Shown in pieces: positions 23,086 to 32,364 of a stretch of DNA of 64,000 bases. Source of the DNA: Cephalotus follicularis (taxonomy: Eukaryota; Streptophyta; Magnoliopsida; Oxalidales; Cephalotaceae); NCBI GenBank assembly GCA_001972305.1, contig BDDD01001464.1:7755-71754 (forward strand), in the 5' to 3' direction. The notes beneath the pieces are model-generated. The model saw nothing but the letters and a program-made list of their open reading frames with translations, did no database searches and was not told where the DNA came from. Positions within the stretch are counted from its first letter, which is position 1, and every line of letters begins with the position of its first letter. The position numbers were made by a program, and so were the translations under genes.

Positions 23086-24972
23086 AGTTAACCGACTTTG
23101 AGTATCAAAACACTGACTTTAGGATTTATTGTAAAATAAGATATATTTAAGACCAACTCAATCATCATATCCAAATAAAGATAAAATAAACAATCATAGG
23201 CGGAAAACCAAAAAAAAAACCCCTTTTTCCCATTATCTTCTTCACCCAACATCCCCCCCATTCATCTTTCTCAAGTTTCCACCACGACCCAAGACGGCCT
23301 TCCCCTCATCACCTTTTCCCCTGACGATTTTCAGGCCACCGCTGCCTTCAACCAGCTCACCCTTCTGGCCAAATTCTCCTCAAGCGTGCCGCACGTGAAC
23401 GTCTTTGATGTTCACGTGAATACAGCTTGGGGCCTATCCCAGCCGGCCACTGTTGGTTCTTTGGACCCCCGTCACATCTCCATCCAGCTACACTCCATGG
23501 ATGACCTCTCCATTGCGTGGTCTAGATTCTCACGCACCTTCAACGGCCAGCCCTTCCTCCTTCTTCGCTGGTCAGCTGCATACAAGCGCCATGACTCCCC
23601 TCAAGCTGCACTTTGGATGCGTTTGCCAGGACTACCTCTCCCTCTTCACAACCCGTCCTTTTTGAAGGCTATAGGCGACTCTCTTGGCCGCTTCTTACGC
23701 TCCGACGACTTCACACGCAAGCTCAAAAACCCACGGGTGGCGCGCCTGTGTGTGGAAATGGACCTCTCTGCGCCTCTGCCGCCGGCCTTTGCGGTTGCTA
23801 TCGGCGAGCTCAAGGTTCATCAGCGGATCATCTATGAGTCCCGCATCCCGTTCTGCACCCGCTGCCGACTCCAAGGACATAGTGACATCTCCTGCCGCAA
23901 CAAAAAAAGAAAGCTGCCTTCTGTGGAGTCAGTTCCCTCGGCGCCTTCAGGTAAGGCTCCTAGTGGTGGTTTGCTGCCTGCAGGTACCCCTTCCCCCGGG
24001 CCCAACAACTTTCTCCCCACCATGCTGGTTGCTTCGTCCCCAACTGCCCACCACCTGTTTGTGATATTGCCCAAGTGATCTCTCCTATCTCTTTCCAGCC
24101 TTCTTTTGGTGCCAACTCAGGCCCAAGCAGCCCCTGGTGGTGCCTGCCCAGGCCCACTTTCCCCCCGACCCGCTGGTGGGCCCGACCCCTATCTCGCCAT
24201 CCTTAAGCCCACTAGCTTCCCCTCCCCCTCTTGACCCCTCTGCTTTGACTTCTTGTGCTCAGGCCCATCCGCTTCCATGACGGCGGGCCCACCTTTGACC
24301 CCTCTGGTTGGATCGGGTATGCCCCCCTTTAACTCGGCCTATTCGGATCCACCCGCCCCCACCAATGTACCCTCCCTTCATCCTGGCGTGCCTTTGGTCC
24401 CTTCCCTTGGACAGGCCCAATCTGCTCCTTTATTGGGCCCTTCCCAGGCCATGGTCCCTCTAGCTTCTGCACCATCCCTTTTGGGCCCCTGTCCACCTAT
24501 CCATGTTTTGACCCCTAGCTCCCCCTTTTCTGGACACTTACCTTTAGGCCCATCTGTTTTTGGCGGTGCAAGCCTGCTTGACCATCCTCCTGTTTCCCTG
24601 ACTTATTCCGCTCCTTCTGACTCTTTTGAGCATTGTCTTTCCTCGTGCCCCCTTCCTCCGTTGAGCTCATTTGACCCGATGTCCTTAGAACAGTCCCTCC
24701 CTCCCGTTTGGCGCCCCCCTTTGAACTTACATCCATACGTCCCACCCTTGACCTTCCGTCCTCCCTCTCCCCCCATAAAAGAACAAGTATAGAAACAATA
24801 AAGAAAATAAAACAAGAAGGGAAAACAAGCAAAGCAGAAACAAAAAAAAAAGTACCTGAATTTGCCTCTGGCTTTTTGTGTGTCGCTAATGCAATGTATG
24901 CCTCCTATATATAAGAGTTAACCGACTTTGAGTCTTAAAACACCGACTTTAGGATTTATTGTAAAATAAGAT
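22869..24972. repeat. 274-bp tandem duplication of the J-gene promoter region, second copy split by an insertion
   Basis: Unit 1 is 22869-23142. Unit 2 begins at 23143 with the same ATATTTAAGACCAACTCAATC, breaks at about 23211, and resumes at 24780 with GAACAAGTATAGAAACAATAAAG, running to 24972. The resumed part carries a second TATA box (about 24903-24915) and a second copy of the donor context (24855). Between the halves lies the LINE ORF1 fragment. Confidence 0.85.
23212..24779 (+). mobile_element. LINE ORF1 fragment (DUF4283 plus zinc knuckle), copy 2
   Basis: Open from about 23212, without an obvious ATG, to a TGA at 24076. It encodes a DUF4283-like RNA-binding region (LPLITFSPDDFQATAAFNQL ... 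ALWMRLPGLPLPLHN ... VARLCVEMDLSAPLPPAFAV) and a CCHC knuckle (CTRCRLQGHSDISC), as in ORF1 of plant L1 LINEs. The same frame continues as a Pro-rich tail through further stops to the DPMSLEQSLPP block shared with copy 1 at 8.3-9.2 kb. It lacks the C-terminal basic motif and poly(A) tail of copies 1 and 3, and joins promoter sequence directly at both ends, so it is truncated. In-frame stops make it non-functional. Confidence 0.75.
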
Positions 24973-25210
24973 CCATGAGGAGGAGGTTGATCCGGTTTCT
25001 ATTTGTTGATATATGATATATCAATCAAATAATCACTTTGTCACATCCTTCTACTTTCAATAATGGGAATATAAACCAAGTTGATGCTGTTAAGTTCTAG
25101 TGATCAATAGGTTATCGATGCTCTTGAAACTTCAGTTCTTCACCTTTGTTTTAATAAAACTTAATTGGCTTAGTTTTTACTTTTTGGACTGTATTCCATT
25201 ACTTTTGCAG

Positions 25211-28200
25211 CGAGCTCTCAGACAAAGCAACTTAAAGAAGATATCGAGCAAATGATGAATGCAAAAGGTCAGACATGCGCACAGATTTTTGAAAAACAGA
25301 GAAGAATTTCTTCTTTAGAATCTGATTCATCCACCCTTACTCAGGTAATCTTTCTCTCTTTAAAATTACACAGGGAAAATACATAATTCTTGTGCTTTGC
25401 TCTCTAGTTGTACCTGCCCTCTAGTTAAGACATGTGCACGGATGAGATAATCAGAAGCGTATTACTAAAGGAATACAATGCAGTAAAAATGTATATAACA
25501 TTACACTGAACTGTCGTGGTGGGAAGCTTATAAGATTAAATAAAAGAAAATGTAACTTTTGGTCTAGGCAATAAGTAAGGTGCTGACATTGTTGATTGAT
25601 CACGGATATTTTATTTTATTTTATTTTCTTCTGATATCTATCGTGAGATCATCTAATTTTTCCACAATTTCGTAAACAGACTTTGGAGCTTATTCACCAA
25701 GAGAGAGACACCTTATCTGCCAAATTTATAGAGAAGAGGTACTTAGAAAGCACAGATTGCAGCTTTTAGCTGGCAGTTAGCATCATGTAATACCCATTTT
25801 ATACCAAGTTTACGAATCTTGTCATTGCAACTGAGTTTTATGTTGGAACTGGACTATTCAAGTGGTTTCTTGACTAGGTATTGTTATTTAGTTGTTTGTC
25901 ACTACCATAGTCATCTGTCTTGTTCTTTTTTTTACAGTTCAAGATTTATAGATTCCTGCTTATATATTAATTCTAGAAAGAAAAAACTTTGCTGGTTTTT
26001 TGCCGTACGAATCAGAAATCATACAGGCATGGCTCAAAATGATGAGCAAACAGCTGGAGCTGAAGGTATGGCCTTGGAGACTTGTGATAATGTGCTTTCA
26101 GTGATAAATTTTTAATTGTATTATATGCTTTTTAGTTTTTGTTTTTCAATGGCCTTTATTTTCCCCATAATTTACTATGTTTTTGAGGCTTTATGGTTCA
26201 GGCCTGTTGCCATTGATTTGCACCCCTCTAAATATGAGCTGGTAACTTGTTATATGTTCCTCGACCAGAGTATATTGAAGCTGTTGAGTTTTCTGAACCA
26301 TGGAAAGAGTTAAATGAGACTTTCTTTATTTCTTGCCAAATAATTACAGGGATCTTGGTATACGTAAGGCACAGTGTGATAGATATTATGCCATCTAGCT
26401 AGTGAGTCTGGCCATTGGAAATAATTTTAAACTCTCATTCTCTTTGAGAAGCATGGAATTGAACCCTAACTATATTTTGTCAGATCAACTTTTATTTAAA
26501 AATACTATGGTAGGATATAGGGTTAAATGATGTTCAATAACCTTCTTGTAGAATTATTAAAAGGAGCTTGTAGAATTATTAAAAGGGTTTCCATCAGTAA
26601 CCTGACCATGGTTTATTATGGTTTTGAGAGTGCATAATCCAAATCGAACATCACAAGGAAAATTGTCTTCTGCCATGTTTCCACTAGATCATTGAGGCAT
26701 TTGTTAAAGAAAAATAAATGTGTTTGTGGCTTGGACTTTTAGGAAGTTCTACCAACAACACAGAATTTCTTTTACTTATTCACCAAGGGACTAGACATTC
26801 TGATCTATGGGTTGCAAGCATTCGTTCCTGTTAAAAATTAGTTACTCTAAAAGCTTAAGCTTTTTGCAGATGGTGTAACAATTTATCTCAATATTTCTTC
26901 TCGTATGTGAGTACTGAACCTAAACCCTGACTTCCTACCAGATGCAACCACTGTTGCCATGGATTGGACACTGGGTGTGGTTAAAGAAAGGGAAGAGTTT
27001 ATTCTGCAAGCTGTCACTCTAATTCTTCGTTATATAGATCAACAGCAAGTCTAAAGAATTTCCACATGTAGAATAGTATTTACTGTCAACAAATCTTGTT
27101 ACGTGACTGATTTGTATATTTTTTGCTTCCATATCATTTCTACACTCTCATCTCATGGGATTTCTATTTCAGGGAAATCTACCATTGACAACCACCTCAT
27201 CATTGATAACCAAGTAGGAAATTTCTCTCTTGAATTCTTAAGATTGAGGAGTTGCAACCTTCTAATTAATCATTAAAATACCAGAGGAATGAAGCAAGGA
27301 AGAACCTAAAGGCCAAGTTGGACACAGCTAAAGCAAAGCTTGATAGTATTACACAAATGAAATCGGAACTTAACCGAGCAGATAGCTTCGACTCCGAAAC
27401 TACCCTTTCGGATCCCCGCTGGTTACCTCCTCCCTACTATCCCAAGCAATCCAAAAAACCTTCTTGTCCTCGGCGGCGCAAATCCCACTGTGTGGATGAC
27501 TTGGTACCTGATGGCCCGTCTTGACTTTTTGTGGTTTCTAGCTTTTTCTTTTTTTGACCTTGGTTCTCAGTTTTTGTGATGAACCAAGTGGATACGGTCC
27601 GTTTTGTCCTTGGTTCGCTGCTTTTCTTCGAACCAAGTGGATACCGTTTTTGTAGTTCTTCGGGTTATGACAATCTTCTGCCCCTTATTCTGGTTTGGTT
27701 TATATATATTTTTTCTTTTCAAAAAAAAAAAGAAAAATCTTTAAAAAAAAGCTGGAGGGAAGAAATTTTTTGGAGATTGTGTTTCATATCCTTTCTTATA
27801 TCATCCCAAGTCTTCAATTTTCATTCATAAAGGTATTTGTTATTTCAGCTGAAGCAGTTTATGGCGCAAGCCAAGTGCAAAGGTTAGTTGTTAGTGCACT
27901 TTGCTTGTGCGGTCTAATTAACTGGCACGAGCACAATTAATTTTCTGATTTACTTGATCGACATTAAAATGTACAGTTTTGGTCTTATAATGCATCTTTG
28001 TTTTCTTCTTTGCCTTTCTTTCCATTGGCTTTGTTGTCCTGAGAAATATGATGTAATTTGGAAAATCTCATAGGGGGGTTTTTTGAGATGAGCTCACACT
28101 ATAGTGATTCTATGCTTGAGTATTTTCATGTGACAATTTTTTTTATCCTTTTGAACTGTGGGTTTTATAGCCACAACTACTGGCAATGGACACAGTAACC

Positions 28201-28615
28201 CTGGAAGATGAACGAAGAGCATTCGAATCAGATAAAGCTGGAAAAACTGAGTATTTGCATTCTCTGCACAATCAAATTGAGAAACTGAAGGTATGTATGT
28301 GGTTTTCAGCTTTTTCAACGAGTTGCAAGGCAGTTTGGGAACCCATTGATGAATAGCTTGAGCTAAGTTAACAGCATGTCCTCATTAGATGGGTAAATAT
28401 AAAATATCTTTTGCACAGTGGTGTACCCTGCATGGAGAACCAAGGGTTGCTGAGATTGGTTTTAATTTTACCAAAAGTCTTCTTTAACATCTTTGCCTTC
28501 GTAATAAGGTATTTTTCTCAATCATGGATATTCTTGCTCACTCACGGTGTATCTCCCATGTGATTACACGTGCTTGTGGAGAGAAATACGAGGTGGTAGT
28601 AGATATTGGTGCATG
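25211..28615 (+). pseudogene. Decayed multi-exon coiled-coil protein gene
   Basis: Exon-like pieces in order: 25211-25344 (KQLKEDIEQMMNAKGQTCAQ ... SLESDSSTLTQ), 25680-25738 (TLELIHQERDTLSAKFIEK), one ending at 26065 (NDEQTAGAE), 27173-27213 (KSTIDNHLIIDNQ), 27285-about 27368 (NEARKNLKAKLDTAKAKLDS), 27849-27882 (LKQFMAQAKCK), 28172-28290 (LLAMDTVTLEDERRAFESDK ... LHNQIEKLK), and about 28548-28615 (ISHVITRACGEKYEVVVDIG, stop). The heptad-rich composition and the C-terminal ACGEKY piece recall an uncharacterised plant coiled-coil family that I cannot name precisely. A LINE fragment with its own stop interrupts the fifth piece, the sixth and seventh do not join in frame, and the last lacks an AG acceptor. 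No first exon with ATG was found. Likely dead. Confidence 0.5.
27368..27731 (+). mobile_element. LINE-derived 3' end, copy 3, inside the coiled-coil gene
   Basis: It encodes the C-terminal motif PPPYYPKQSKKPSCPRRRK, parallel to PPPFYPKQTKKFSRPRKR of copy 1, then a stop at about 27524. An untranslated stretch with CCTTGGTTC and GAACCAAGTGGATAC repeats follows, and the element ends in an A-run near 27720. It is 5'-truncated, as is usual for LINE-mediated insertion. It sits directly after the codons for KSEL of an exon in the host gene. Confidence 0.7.
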
Positions 28616-29375
28616 ACAACTGTGATCCTTTTGGATATCACAAAAGTCTGAGAAAAGACAACCATTCTAGAATAGTTGAAAATGTGTACAAATAAGTCTG
28701 CAAATAACAATAAATATTGAATTTCTAAAGCTAGTATTGTTAGGATATGATGCATGGAAGACAGTTCTTGGAGCAGTGAATTGAACTAACCTAAGCATCT
28801 TCTCATGAGAATAATGGTAAACCAAGAAGTTTTCAGCTATTTCTGTACGACACTATAGCTGATTCAAAGTATATCAATGCATGTGCTTTCCAAAATTTAT
28901 ACTTGACACCCTCACTCAATTACTTTCTCGCGTGTCACTTTACTGTTCTGCAATTCATTATTTTGAAAATTGAACAGACGAAATATGATACCATTTAATT
29001 GCAATGTAGTAAATATTCATCTGAGTGCATGTACACATGGGAGTACATTCATAAGCATTAGGTGTCTTGTAGACAACATTTCAGCACATGTGCTTTTTCT
29101 CTGAACATCATGTACTACTGAATATATGTTTTTATTATATTTATCAGAATTTGGTTGACAGGTATATTCTTCTTTTATATATATATATGGTACTGTTTCT
29201 CTTTGCTTTTTCTTCACTTGTAAAGTATGGACCAAAAACCTTAACAAGGACGGAGAAATATAGGAAAAATATTAGAACACTGTTGCACACTGGGCAATCC
29301 TCCACCTAAAAGGAAAAGCTTTCCATAAATGGATAAGAAGAGCATCTCTTGCAGCAACAGTGTATCACTGCTGAA

Positions 29376-29585
29376 ACGAGAGGAATAGGAGGAGATTTCA
29401 GAACATTTACAAGGACAGTGAGCAAATTCTTTCTTACATCATTCAGGATGTTTCAAAGAAGACTCTCTCTGTTGGGCCAATTAAGGATGACCATAGAAAC
29501 AGATTCATTGTGGACAACTGAGGTATTCAAGATGCCATCTTCAAACCTGTCTCCAATGCCCACAGTTCTTTGTTGGCCTGAGCAG
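29376..29585 (+). pseudogene. Exon-like frame with an internal stop, family unknown
   Basis: One frame reads NIYKDSEQILSYIIQDVSKK then TLSVGPIKDDHRNRFIVDN, a TGA, then GIQDAIFKPVSNAHSSLLA and a second TGA. Composition is protein-like over about 65 codons, and the first TGA could be a mutated Trp codon. A longer ORF in another frame (29349-29825) covers the same bases but has no recognisable motif. No family was recognised. Confidence 0.3.
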
Positions 29586-30086
29586 ATCAGTGCAGTAGTT
29601 GGCACTCCCTCTGCAAAATTTATGTTTTTGTGTCTTGATGTTCTCTTTGCAGTTACTATGCCTTCAGGCCTTCTTCCCTATTGGGGGCCCTTGTTGCAAG
29701 ACTACTACTGGCCTTTGAAGCCCCTACTTTCTCGCAGGCCTTTCATCTGTAGTGCCAAGTCTCTGAATGCCATTGGCAACTATAACTCGTGGATACTGTC
29801 CATTCCAAAACCTGATGAATTCTGATGTTGCTGATATCCTGCTGAGCTTTTCTATACATTCGGATCAGTAGTTGCAAGCTTTTGATTAGTGTAGTCTTTT
29901 GATTCTTGGTTTGTGTTAATTTGCGGTTGGTTTATAACCACCTTATGTTTATTTGAATAAATCATCACGTCTTGTAGATATAGCTGTGATGGTACAGTTG
30001 GTCTATTTAGAGATTTTAATCTGTGTAAATTTTTTGATTGAGGGTAAGTGCATACCTCCTCTTACTTGTATATCCTTTTATTAATA

Positions 30087-30529
30087 CTAGAGTAATTCCC
30101 GCACTTTGCGGCGTGATTTGGCTAAAAGATGTGACATAATTTGATTTGAAATGATTTGATATGATGTGATGTGAATAAGATAGGATTCGATAATATTTAT
30201 CATGTGTGAAATTTTCTATATTAGAATGGAATATGAAAAAAAAAACGTATTTAATACACCACATAAGGGAATGTTACCACATGTCATGTCCAACATTCTT
30301 CATTCTCTTCTCCCTTATTTTGAAAAAAATCCACCATTTAAAAGAAGTTTTCTAATAAATATGGAATGTAAAATTTTTTTGGGTGTATATAATTCAAGTA
30401 GACGTAATCAATTATAAAATTAATTTATATCAACAATTTATAATAATTTATCATATTTTTATATAATTTAGACCTTCATCATTGATTGTATCTATATAAT
30501 TAGTGTCCACTCAAAATATCTCGTATAGA
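30087..30529 (-). mobile_element. Candidate non-autonomous Helitron
   Basis: On the minus strand the element would begin TCTATACGAG (30529) and end CTAG (30087). A CCGCA-AAG-TGCGG hairpin (30111-30099) lies 8 nt before the CTAG end. It sits between A and T on the two sides, as Helitron insertions do. The 443-bp AT-rich interior has no coding capacity. Confidence 0.5.
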
Positions 30530-31352
30530 TAATGCTTGTTATCAAGACTTACTTATTTTAGTTATTGATCTTTACATTTCGTAAAGAAAGAAACTGGCAT
30601 TAGTTGAGTATCCTATCCTATATGGTGATAGACAATCCGCATACTATCAATTGAACTACATCAATGGGCCAATTTTGCCCTCTCGTTATAATTTTAAGGT
30701 AAAAAAAGGGAACATATAGAAGTAGGCTTCAAAAAAAAATATATATGTTATCATGATCCTCAGAACTTAAATTCACCTAATACATTATTTTTGTGGATAG
30801 ATGTTAATGAACAACTTTAATTAAAGTCTCAAATCGAATAAAGAATCACAAGAGGTGAAGTTTTCTCTAACTCAACTAATCGTATGTAATACTCCCTCGA
30901 TTAACACTTCCATGATATATACGGTTCAATTTAACATCCATGTATGTATATATACTATATGTAATTGCCATAGTTTTGTTCTGCAAATTTTTTTCCACGA
31001 TATATATTATTAGAACTTAGAAGTAAAAGACTGCACCATCAATCCTATATTCCACAGAGCCCTGCTGCTGCATGAGAAGGACGATAGACGTATGTCTTAA
31101 GTGAAATTCTTTTTGATGGGAGACTCGTTATCATATTTTTGTTGCTGCAAAAACATATTTATTAGTGAGAGCCATAGATATTTCAACAATCTATATTCTC
31201 AACTATGATACGAAGTGATTCAAAGTATCACTAAATATAACTAGGAATACAGCAACATCTACGAGACACTCAAACTATGAAAGGGCACTGATTTTCTACG
31301 GCCTTGATCCAGATAATAAACTAATGGTTTTAAGAGACATGAAGGAGATGAG

Positions 31353-31522
31353 TTATACCACAAACAGAGTTCTCCAGTCTCTGTACTTGATTGTATCTTT
31401 CTCAAAACCGACTGTTGGAAATTGCTTGGCATACTCCTCAACCTCATGGCGTAGCTTTGCAAGTTCAGATTGGATATTGGCATCTGAACTCATAGTGGCT
31501 ACAAAATCCTTCAGCTTTGTTC
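31353..31522 (-). pseudogene. Orphan last exon of serine hydroxymethyltransferase
   Basis: The minus strand reads [20 protein letters not shown] followed by [20 protein letters not shown] and KDTIKYRDW, the C-terminal signature of plant mitochondrial-type SHMT (glycine/serine interconversion). An AG acceptor precedes it (CCAG, 31525-31523) and a TAA ends it (31355-31353). The upstream PLP-binding exons are absent from the following kilobase, so this is a fragment. A few residues after the family's usual ending (RTLFVV) show that the stop has moved. Confidence 0.8.
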
Positions 31523-32364
31523 CTGGACTCATAATAATGGGAGAAATGGTAAGAGAATATGACTTTATGCCCTCATAATGGAAGATAGATGACCTTCATT
31601 CCCTCAGTTTTCAGTATTGTGATTAAGACACAAATTTTATTTTTATCGTTATCTATAATTAATTGGAGGATTAAGAACTAGAGATGATCTAAATCCATCA
31701 TTTTGATGGTCTTAATTTTTTGATTGGTTTCTTTGTTTTTGCTATTCATTTAAAGTCATTCTCAAACTTTTACTAAAGTTTGAATAAATATATTAAGAAA
31801 ATGGTTAATTTGTTAATTTAATATTTAAAATATCAATAACGTTTTGGTGTTGTTTTTTGTGGGTTTAAGAGAAAAGCATTAGTATAACAAAGACCTTACC
31901 TCCTTGTGTTATTGACACCATAGGTTTCACATAATATGATTGGTTTTACACACAAAGATCAATACCTTTGTTATCTTATTCTTTCTTTCTAATATGGAAA
32001 TTTAAAGTGGAGGCATGTTTATGAAACAAAATTCCAACATAAATTTATCTTAAGAAATAAGAACAGCATTTTTCAGATTTAGAAATCTGGTCGTCGAAGA
32101 AGATGAATGCATTGTGGACATGCAATTAGCACTGAAGGATGCAATATGTCCACATTGACGTTTAAAAGTAAAAAGTAGAAAAGAGTAAATGATAGGACCC
32201 GAACAAACTTGTAAGCAAGGATTAGGAAAGGAATCAACTAGTCTTTGCTCGAAGCCTGCCACACGTATTCTTCAATTCTTCACCCTTGCTTTTTTATAGT
32301 CATGTTATATTTTCTGTGCCTTCTAACTCACACAAGAAGACAATCCACAAACAGACAGAGAGAG

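Noticed and set aside
24253..24832. Pro-rich ORFs on both strands as separate genes
   Set aside because: They are the interrupted Pro-rich tail of LINE ORF1 (same frame) and its antisense shadow.
26005..26065. Frame reading ESEIIQAWLKMMSKQLELK as an exon of the coiled-coil gene
   Set aside because: The other frame (NDEQTAGAE) splices in phase to the next exon (KSTIDNHLII) and fits the expected order better.
29349..29825. 158-aa plus-strand ORF
   Set aside because: Composition is unlike a protein family I know, and another frame in the same bases is more protein-like.
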